This document shows positions 7,457 through 13,548 of a stretch of DNA of 18,880 bases, piece after piece. The DNA comes from Myxococcota bacterium (lineage in GTDB: Bacteria > Myxococcota_A > Polyangia > HGW-17): NCBI GenBank assembly GCA_018821745.1, contig JAHJLU010000114.1:1-18880 (forward strand), given 5' to 3'. Both the position numbers and the translations under genes were made by a program. How positions within the stretch are numbered: the stretch's first letter is position 1; every line of letters starts with the position of its first letter. Under the pieces are notes generated by a model. The model had not been told where the DNA came from. It did not search any database and worked only from the letters and a program-made list of their open reading frames with translations.

Positions 7457-8568
7457 CCACTCATGATCAGAAATTTATGCAGGAGGCGCTCGTCCTTGCC
7501 AGACTTGGACAGGGTAGAACCTCCCCAAACCCTGCTGTGGGTGCCGTTGTTGTGCACCACGGGCAGGTCGTTGGCAGGGGGTATCACCGCGCGGCAGGGC
7601 AACCCCACGCTGAGATAGAGGCGCTGACAGAAGCCGGTGACTTGTCCCGGGGAGCCACCATATATGTTACCCTGGAGCCATGCAACCACCAGGGACGCAC
7701 GGGACCCTGTACCCACGCTATTTTAGCCGCTGGAATCGCACGAGTTGTTTATGCAGTCGCGGATCCCTTCAAACCAGCCTCCGGCGGCGGAAAATGGCTT
7801 GAGGAAAATGGCATCCCCACCACTTCGGGAGTCCTCGAGGATTCGTGCCGCTCCCTGAACGAACCATTCTTTACACGGGTCAACAAAAATCGTCCCATGG
7901 TCCTGTTGAAGATGGCCAGCACACTTGATGGCCACATAGCTGAGCGGACCGGAAAAAGCAAATACATTACCGGCCCCCAGGCCCTTGAGCGGGTACACCA
8001 GCTTCGCAATATACTCGATGCGGTGATCATTGGTGCCAACACCGCTAAAAAGGATAATCCCCGCCTCACCTGCCTACTGGAAGGAGAGCACCGGGATCCG
8101 CTGAGGGTCCTGGTAGACTCCTCTCTGGGTTCCTGCACAGATGGGTTGCTGCTCACAACGGAGCTGGCCGGGGGCACCATTGTCTTCACCTCCCGGGACG
8201 CCGATCCCGGGATAAAAGAGCGGATTCAGGCCCGGGGTGTCCTCCTCATGGAATCTCCCACGCCAATCCACACACCCATCACCCCGGTCTTTATTCTCGA
8301 GCAGCTTCACGCCCTCGGGGTCAACTCGGTGCTCCTGGAGGGAGGCTCTGCCCTTGCGACATCCTTTCTCCTGGCCCGACTTGTTGACAGAATAATGATA
8401 TTTATGGCCCCCAAACTTCTCGTGGACACCAAAGCACCGCTCATGATTGGCACGGATCACCCCTTCTCCCTGGACATCCTCCCTTCCCTGGTCCAGACCA
8501 CTGTTGAAATGGTTGGACAGGATATCCTCATGGAGGGTAAGGTGGATTATCCCAAGGAGTGGCCCTGA
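7453..8568 (+). CDS. ribD: Bifunctional riboflavin deaminase/reductase RibD
   Basis: This 371-aa enzyme does the second and third steps of riboflavin synthesis: deamination of the pyrimidine, then NADPH reduction of the ribosyl side chain. The N-terminal deaminase (about residues 1-148) shows the zinc site H52-A53-E54 plus C77 and C86 in EPCNHQGRTGPC, and SPNPAVGAVVV. The C-terminal reductase (about 149-371) shows KMASTLDGHIAERTGKS, the KKDNPRLT segment and LLEGGSALATSFLL. Length and domain order match the fused RibD of most bacteria. It overlaps rpiB by 4 bases and ribE by 1 base, placing it inside one operon. Confidence 0.95.
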   Translation: MTTHDQKFMQEALVLARLGQGRTSPNPAVGAVVVHHGQVVGRGYHRAAGQPHAEIEALTEAGDLSRGATIYVTLEPCNHQGRTGPCTHAILAAGIARVVYAVADPFKPASGGGKWLEENGIPTTSGVLEDSCRSLNEPFFTRVNKNRPMVLLKMASTLDGHIAERTGKSKYITGPQALERVHQLRNILDAVIIGANTAKKDNPRLTCLLEGEHRDPLRVLVDSSLGSCTDGLLLTTELAGGTIVFTSRDADPGIKERIQARGVLLMESPTPIHTPITPVFILEQLHALGVNSVLLEGGSALATSFLLARLVDRIMIFMAPKLLVDTKAPLMIGTDHPFSLDILPSLVQTTVEMVGQDILMEGKVDYPKEWP

Positions 8569-9164
8569 TGTTCACTGGTATCATAGAAACCGTTGGCACC
8601 ATCTCCTCGATCCGGCAGGATCGGGGGGGCATCCAGATGGAAATCGCCTCAGCGCTTCCTCTGACACAAATAAAACAGGGGGATTCCATCGCCGTGAGCG
8701 GCATGTGTCTCACTGTCACCAGCCTTGTTCCTGTCAATCACAGCTTCACCGTGGATGCAGTCCCTGAAACAATCGACAAAACAACCGCCTCCCAGTGGAA
8801 ACCGGGAACCCGTGTCAACCTCGAGCGGGCGCTCGCCCTTGGGGGCAGGCTTGATGGCCATCTGGTCTCCGGTCATGTGGATGGCACAGCCCGCGTAACC
8901 AGAATCCAGCGGCATGGCCCCCAGACAACCCTTTCTGTCACTGTCCCGCGGGAGCTCTTGCCTGCGCTGGCAAAAAAAGGCTCAGTAACCCTTGACGGTG
9001 TCAGTCTCACCATTGTTAACATCACCGGCAGCCGGCTGGACGTGGCAGTTATTCCCTTCACCTGGAGCCACACAACCCTCAGTTCGCTGCTGGTGGGGCA
9101 GCGGATCAACATCGAGGGAGACATGATCGCCAAACACATCGCCCACATTCTTTCTCTGCGCTGA
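8568..9164 (+). CDS. ribE: Riboflavin synthase, alpha chain
   Basis: This 198-aa enzyme turns two 6,7-dimethyl-8-ribityllumazine molecules into riboflavin. It begins with the diagnostic MFTGIIETVG and contains two lumazine-binding repeats: SGMCLTVTSL with C47, GGRLDGHLVSGHVDGTA, and, in the second repeat, SVTLDGVSLTIVNI. The ATG at 8568 overlaps the ribD stop (TGATG) and has AAGGAG at 8554-8559 eight bases upstream. A GTG at 8559 would add three residues but sits on the ribosome site, so it is rejected. The genes for lumazine synthase (ribH) and DHBP synthase/GTP cyclohydrolase II (ribBA), often next in line, are absent from the window. Confidence 0.95.
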   Translation: MFTGIIETVGTISSIRQDRGGIQMEIASALPLTQIKQGDSIAVSGMCLTVTSLVPVNHSFTVDAVPETIDKTTASQWKPGTRVNLERALALGGRLDGHLVSGHVDGTARVTRIQRHGPQTTLSVTVPRELLPALAKKGSVTLDGVSLTIVNITGSRLDVAVIPFTWSHTTLSSLLVGQRINIEGDMIAKHIAHILSLR

Positions 9165-9166
9165 CT

Positions 9167-9190
9167 TTCACGCGCTGCGTCAATTTTTTT
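9167..9190 (+). terminator. Candidate intrinsic terminator after ribE
   Basis: TTCACGC (9167-9173) pairs with GCGTCAA (9177-9183) around a GCT loop. Six of seven pairs form, with one C-C mismatch, and seven T follow directly (9184-9190). It starts 3 bases after the ribE stop, where the operon should end. The stem is short, so efficiency is uncertain. Confidence 0.5.
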
Positions 9191-9198
9191 GCCCTTTT

Positions 9199-9227
9199 TT
9201 GGCCCAAAACAGGTATGGTTGTATATG
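9199..9227 (+). promoter_or_regulatory. Weak candidate promoter for the CoA-transferase/GNAT gene
   Basis: TTGGCC (9199-9204) and TATATG (9222-9227) are 17 bases apart, each matching 4 of 6 consensus bases. An alternative pair is TTGCCC (9189-9194) with TATGGT (9214-9219), with 19 bases between. The position just behind the ribE terminator is right. A purine-rich AAGGGAG at 9229-9235 looks like a ribosome site but has no in-frame start at a normal distance. Confidence 0.3.
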
Positions 9228-9261
9228 TAAGGGAGAAGCTGGCAACGTCCCCGAAATCACC

Positions 9262-11094
9262 ATGACAGACATCACCTGGCGAAAAGAGTTCAACTATAAA
9301 ACAGTCCCGGTTGCTGCGGCACTTTCAAAAATCCCCAATGGCAGCACGGTTTTTATTGAGCCAGGTGCCGGTGAACCGCGCTTCCTTCTGGACAACCTCC
9401 TGCCCATGGTGGAGTCCAAGGGTCTAAAACTGCTCTTTGGGTGGTCTTTGCGAGCCGCTCCGCTCCTCTCCGCAGACTATTCCCCCAAACCCGCCTATTT
9501 CTACATCACCAAAATCCAGCGGGATGCCCTTTCAAGCGGCCATATCGACGCCATTCCCCTGAACATTTCCGAGATCCCCCTGCTGATCAAGAAGAGGCTC
9601 ATTATCATTGACGCAGCACTTGTCCAGCTGGGTCCCCCGGACGCGCACGGGCAATTGAGCCTGGGCATTGCAGTGGACATCACCCGCACGGCCGTTATGC
9701 ACGCTACCATGGTCATTGCCCAGGTGAATCGATATATGCCTCGCACCCATGGTTCCTCATTCATTGACTTCCGAAATGTCACCTATTTTGTCAAGGAAAG
9801 TGAAGATCTTGCCCAGATCCACCCCACGACGGTCAATACCCAGGTAGAGAAACAGTTGGGCCGTCACATTTCCCACCTGATCCCCGATGGAGCGACCATT
9901 CACATCGGGCAGGGACGGGTGCCCACCGCCACCGTTCGCGAATGCTTCAATAAGAAGAATGTCGGTATTCACTCCACCATGATCTCCGATTGGGCCATGG
10001 AACTCATCGAGGCCGGCACCGTAACCAACCTGGAAAAGTCCATCCACCGGGGCAAGGTGGTTGCCAGCTTTGCCATGGGCACCCGGCGCCTGTATGAGTT
10101 CATGGATGACTCTCCCCTCTTTGAGATGCACTCAGCAGATTATCTCAATGATCCCCAGATTATCACCCGGCACGAACGTTTCGTGTCCATCAGCGGCGCC
10201 CATAAAATTGATCTCACGGGACAGGTCTTCAACAAAGAGCGGCCCATTGAATTCTTTTCCCACATCGGCGGCATCGGCGAGATCTCCCGCTCTGCCATCC
10301 ATGCCCCCGGCGGCCGAAACATTCTGGTCCTCTCCTCCCTGGACAACCAGGGAGAGAGTAATATTATACCGGTGTTTGCCAACGGGGAGGGGTTACTCCT
10401 CGGGCGGGCCGATGTGGACTACGTGGTTACGGAGTACGGATTTGCCAGACTCAGGGGTATGTCTTTGCGGGAGCGAAGCCTGCGCCTGATAGAGCTCTCC
10501 CATCCAGATGTACGCTCAGAGCTCACAGCTGCAGCGCTCTCCCGCCACTATTTCCCTGCGTCCACCCCCCTGGCATCCCTCTCCCATGGGCAGCTTTCTC
10601 CCTGGATCTACAACCAAACCAGGGACAAGCTCTCGGTGCTCGTGAGACGCGCAACCATCGGGGATTTCGACGCCGTCCTTTCACTGTACAACTCCATCTC
10701 CCAAAGTGAGCTGTCCAATCGGTTTTTCACCAATGGAACCAACATCAGCCAATACATACGGGACTCCTTCTCAAAAGAATCCCGTTTCACCTTCATCGCC
10801 TTTATCCAAAACACCGATGGCGAGAATCCCGCCGGACTGGTGGAGTTCACAATCAACGAACAGAACCAGGGGGAATTCGCACTCCTGGTCTCCACGGCCA
10901 GCCGCCGCAAGGGGCTCGGGGATCTCCTGGTCCGGACCTGTGTGGAACAGGCCCGGCATCTGGGCGCAGAGACCATGTCCTGTGAAGTACTGCTCAGCAA
11001 CAGCTCCATGACAAAACTCATGGGATCTCTCCCCCAACCATGGCAGAAAATCGAGCAGGGCAACTCCCTGACCTACACACTCCTGCTCCGGTAG
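9262..11094 (+). CDS. Acetyl-CoA hydrolase/transferase-like protein fused to GNAT acetyltransferase
   Basis: This 610-aa protein has two parts. Residues ~1-450 resemble the acetyl-CoA hydrolase/4-hydroxybutyrate CoA-transferase family: IEPGAGEP, GPPDAHGQLSLG, DGATIHIGQGRVP, VVTEYGFARLRGMSLRER and LSHPDVRSEL are its usual landmarks. Residues ~458-610 are a GNAT domain: RRATIGDFDAVLSLYNSIS, SNRFF, and the acetyl-CoA loop SRRKGLGDLLV (R549-K550-G551-L552-G553). The RFF-containing start resembles the GNAT part of Pat-type protein acetyltransferases. In the transferase part the catalytic glutamate expected in an 'IH(S/T)EM' motif is replaced: the protein reads IHSTM (T239), and the usual GGxxDFxRGA loop reads GGIGEISRSA. 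It may therefore bind CoA compounds and regulate or feed the GNAT domain rather than transfer CoA (inference). The ATG at 9262 is chosen because the family begins near it; a TTG at 9199 is in frame. No near ribosome site is seen. Confidence 0.85.
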   Translation: MTDITWRKEFNYKTVPVAAALSKIPNGSTVFIEPGAGEPRFLLDNLLPMVESKGLKLLFGWSLRAAPLLSADYSPKPAYFYITKIQRDALSSGHIDAIPLNISEIPLLIKKRLIIIDAALVQLGPPDAHGQLSLGIAVDITRTAVMHATMVIAQVNRYMPRTHGSSFIDFRNVTYFVKESEDLAQIHPTTVNTQVEKQLGRHISHLIPDGATIHIGQGRVPTATVRECFNKKNVGIHSTMISDWAMELIEAGTVTNLEKSIHRGKVVASFAMGTRRLYEFMDDSPLFEMHSADYLNDPQIITRHERFVSISGAHKIDLTGQVFNKERPIEFFSHIGGIGEISRSAIHAPGGRNILVLSSLDNQGESNIIPVFANGEGLLLGRADVDYVVTEYGFARLRGMSLRERSLRLIELSHPDVRSELTAAALSRHYFPASTPLASLSHGQLSPWIYNQTRDKLSVLVRRATIGDFDAVLSLYNSISQSELSNRFFTNGTNISQYIRDSFSKESRFTFIAFIQNTDGENPAGLVEFTINEQNQGEFALLVSTASRRKGLGDLLVRTCVEQARHLGAETMSCEVLLSNSSMTKLMGSLPQPWQKIEQGNSLTYTLLLR

Positions 11095-11162
11095 AGGCCA
11101 TCCCCCTCCTCTCCCGGTTCGGCATACAGCATACATTTTATTCCATGGGCCATTTATCCGAT

Positions 11163-11183
11163 GCCCAAAAAATATTTCTGGGC
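11163..11183. promoter_or_regulatory. 21-bp dyad next to a -10-like TATACT upstream of the Cys-rich lipoprotein
   Basis: The arms GCCCA (11163-11167) and TGGGC (11179-11183), plus an inner AAA/TTT pair set, give nine matched pairs of ten around a central T at 11173, with one A-C mismatch at 11168/11178. TATACT (5 of 6 to the -10 consensus) follows at once at 11184-11189, so the dyad fills the spacer where a -35 should be. No good -35 is visible. It could be an operator with an activator-dependent promoter, or a weak terminator hairpin of the preceding gene. Confidence 0.4.
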
Positions 11184-11233
11184 TATACTTTCATTACCGA
11201 TGGACGTCTGTCCTTTGGAAATATGGAGGCATC

Positions 11234-13342
11234 ATGAGACAAACACCGATAAAAACATATTTTCTGGCGTTGCTTTTTGGCGCAGCTCTGACCATCTCCG
11301 GATGTGCGGGTTCGTCAAGTGACAACAACGGCAATAATGTCAACAACACCAACAATGTCAACAACACGCACCCCGACTGCCCGGCCAGCGAGGAGTCCGG
11401 CTACTGGCTGGTCCCCATTGGCAGCGTATCCTTTGATGTCCCCGTTGGTTCTACTGTCTCCCTCAAGGCGATGGTAGTAAAGGCTGTCGCGGAAGAGACC
11501 CAGAACTACGAAGACGGACTCGCAGCCTATTACCCCGTTCACTTTGAAATTATTTCCGCAACACAGGGTGGAGCCCTCTCGGTCACCGACACCACCACCA
11601 ACGAAGGTGGTATGGTCACCGCCGAGTTCACATCGGACACAGCGGGAGAATACAGGGTACTTCTCACGGCCGACGGGGTCTGCTCACGACAGTATACCAT
11701 CAATATGCTCACCACCCTGACAGGGCTTGAGCCCCTTGAGAACAACCCCTCCATTACGTACACAAACCGTCGAATCAACCTGGGAGTCAGGGCCTTTAAC
11801 ATGATCCCGGGACAAGGAGAGATGCCCCTCTCCTCCAAAGCAGTGCTCTTTGAGCTGCAGCCTGGCGGAAGTGGTGCAACCCTTGAGGATATCTCGGGGA
11901 GTTCCGGATCTTCCCTCACTGTCAACACCGACGTGGGCGGCACAGCCTCCCTCTTCCTCAAGACGGGGTCAACCGCCTTTACCGCGAGCATCCGCGCCAC
12001 TCTCCAGGATATGAACGTCGAACCTGTCACCATTCAGATTGAAGTACAGGACAGCGGCACCGGTGGCCCCTGTGTTCACAACATCGATTGTCCCCCGGAC
12101 GCCCCCTTCTGTGACGCTGGCACCTGCATTACTGTTACTGCTGGCGGCCCCTGCACCACAGATGATGACTGCATGGCCCCATACACCTGCCAGGACGACT
12201 CCTGCCAGCCTCCCTCCCTGGGAGATCGCTGTGACATCCTCAGTACAACCGGTAACAGTTGCCCTGCAGGCAAGGTTTGCATCGGTGGCTACTGTGTCGA
12301 GGAGCCCGGTGACTGCGTCAACAACGACGACTGTCCTGCTGGATTCCTTTGTGAAAATGGCATCTGCGTGGGCGACGGTGGGGATGACGACTGTTTCGCG
12401 CAGGGCTGCCCCGATCCCAACGATGTATGCATCGCCGGCAATTGTGTCAACCCTGCGGATTGTGAACTTCAGGACTCTCCCACCCGACTGGGCGGTACAT
12501 GGAACTTTGACTCCATGCTCCATCTTCGCGATGCGGTGCACCCCTTCCTTGGTGGTATCCTCACGGCCTCCGAGATGCTCCGGGATGTTATCCTGGGCAC
12601 TTTCAGCATCAACGGCATTCCGGGTTGGCTCATGTCCATCGTCAATGGTTTCCTGCAGGATCTCATCGACGAGTATGTCCCACCGTGGGCTCAGAACCTG
12701 ATCGTTGCTCTTGGCGACGTCTCCGATATCGTCGATGATATGCGCGTCCTCCATACGGTTAATCTGGTTGGGATGGGCAACGACGAGTACTACGGAACGC
12801 AGATTTGGGATCTCATCGAGTTTGAGTACCGCGGCAACTACGTCTCTTCTCCCCCCGAGGATGTCCTGGGGTTCCAGGTCATTCCCCAGGACTTCACATC
12901 GCGGGAGATCTGCGGCACTTTCTACATCGACCGGTACTATGTTGAGAACGTCGTAGGTGGTCTTATCGCCTGGGCTATCGACGTGGTTGTGACCGGTGTC
13001 ACGTGTTCATCCGGCGGCACCTGTTACTACAGCCTTGAAGATGCACTGGAAGATCTCATTGATTGTGACTCCATTGCCTCCGCCATCGATGATCTCGTGT
13101 ACTCCATGTTTGATTGGGCACCCTCGGTGTACGATCCCATCTACTCCGTGTGCGACAGCAATAAACAGAACGCCATTGACGGAATCATGCAGGCGCTCAA
13201 TGATATCACTGTCACACTGAACCTCCTGAGCCTCCAGGGCGTATCACCCATTGTGGACAATAACCACATGAACCCCGGCCGCTGGTACGGGACACTCACG
13301 GGCGGCAATTTCGACGGCGATTTCACCGCCGTCAAGCAGTAG
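11234..13342 (+). CDS. Large Cys-rich surface lipoprotein, Asn-rich linker
   Basis: This 702-aa protein has a type II signal peptide with hydrophobic core (about residues 9-22) and lipobox ISGC, so C24 would be lipidated. An Asn-rich linker (about 31-46, NNGNNVNNTNNVNN) follows, as in many Myxococcota/Bradymonadales surface lipoproteins. Residues ~55-275 look like two Ig-like (Big-type) beta domains. Residues ~280-410 hold repeated Cys modules of the form C-x4-DC-x(4-6)-C-x4-C, as in CVHNIDC and CTTDDDC and CVNNDDC. The C-terminal ~290 residues have hydrophobic helices and a few cysteines, and I do not recognise them. A TGGAGG at 11224-11229 precedes the ATG by 4 bases. The protein is probably anchored in the outer membrane and exposed or periplasmic. 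Its function is unknown. Confidence 0.85.
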   Translation: MRQTPIKTYFLALLFGAALTISGCAGSSSDNNGNNVNNTNNVNNTHPDCPASEESGYWLVPIGSVSFDVPVGSTVSLKAMVVKAVAEETQNYEDGLAAYYPVHFEIISATQGGALSVTDTTTNEGGMVTAEFTSDTAGEYRVLLTADGVCSRQYTINMLTTLTGLEPLENNPSITYTNRRINLGVRAFNMIPGQGEMPLSSKAVLFELQPGGSGATLEDISGSSGSSLTVNTDVGGTASLFLKTGSTAFTASIRATLQDMNVEPVTIQIEVQDSGTGGPCVHNIDCPPDAPFCDAGTCITVTAGGPCTTDDDCMAPYTCQDDSCQPPSLGDRCDILSTTGNSCPAGKVCIGGYCVEEPGDCVNNDDCPAGFLCENGICVGDGGDDDCFAQGCPDPNDVCIAGNCVNPADCELQDSPTRLGGTWNFDSMLHLRDAVHPFLGGILTASEMLRDVILGTFSINGIPGWLMSIVNGFLQDLIDEYVPPWAQNLIVALGDVSDIVDDMRVLHTVNLVGMGNDEYYGTQIWDLIEFEYRGNYVSSPPEDVLGFQVIPQDFTSREICGTFYIDRYYVENVVGGLIAWAIDVVVTGVTCSSGGTCYYSLEDALEDLIDCDSIASAIDDLVYSMFDWAPSVYDPIYSVCDSNKQNAIDGIMQALNDITVTLNLLSLQGVSPIVDNNHMNPGRWYGTLTGGNFDGDFTAVKQ

Positions 13343-13438
13343 TTCACTCCAATCCCCCCCCGCAATAATTTTTGTCAATCCGCGGTCTTTCAACTTTGCA
13401 TATCACCTCAATTCGTTGAGAGACGCGATTTTTCTTCC

Positions 13439-13467
13439 TCGACAAGCCCCCGATCCTGGTCTATAGT
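13439..13467 (+). promoter_or_regulatory. Candidate sigma70-type promoter for the VWA lipoprotein gene
   Basis: TCGACA (13439-13444) matches the -35 consensus at 5 of 6 positions and TATAGT (13462-13467) the -10 at 5 of 6, with a 17-base spacer. A second -10-like TATAAA overlaps at 13467-13472. Transcription would start near 13474, about 75 bases before the ATG. Confidence 0.65.
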
Positions 13468-13503
13468 ATAAAGCCGCGGAGTGTTTCACTCTTTGGCTTA
13501 TAG
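13467..13503. promoter_or_regulatory. Two-tier hairpin/dyad at the predicted transcript start of the VWA lipoprotein
   Basis: An outer arm AAGCC (13471-13475) pairs with GGCTT (13495-13499), and an inner arm GAGTG (13479-13483) pairs with CACTC (13487-13491). The loop is TTT and the internal loop is GCG against TTT. With one bulged A the symmetry continues outward to TATA on each side (13467-13470 and 13499-13502). It coincides with the expected +1, so it could be a 5'-end hairpin of the mRNA or a repressor operator. No long T run follows, so it is not a standard terminator. Confidence 0.45.
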
Positions 13504-13548
13504 ATTACTGACCAATATCAGGCCACCAGGCCTCCTGCGAGGATGCTC

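Noticed and set aside
9199..9261. TTG start 63 bases upstream for the CoA-transferase gene
   Set aside because: No ribosome site before it, it adds a non-conserved 21 residues, and the ATG at 9262 fits the family start better.
11122..11135. Tandem GCATACA repeat, two copies, upstream of the Cys-rich lipoprotein
   Set aside because: Only two 7-base copies; may be chance and has no clear link to the -10-like element.
13355..13362. Run of eight C after the Cys-rich lipoprotein
   Set aside because: No hairpin or T tract adjoins it, so it is not a convincing terminator; it may be a slippage-prone tract but is intergenic.
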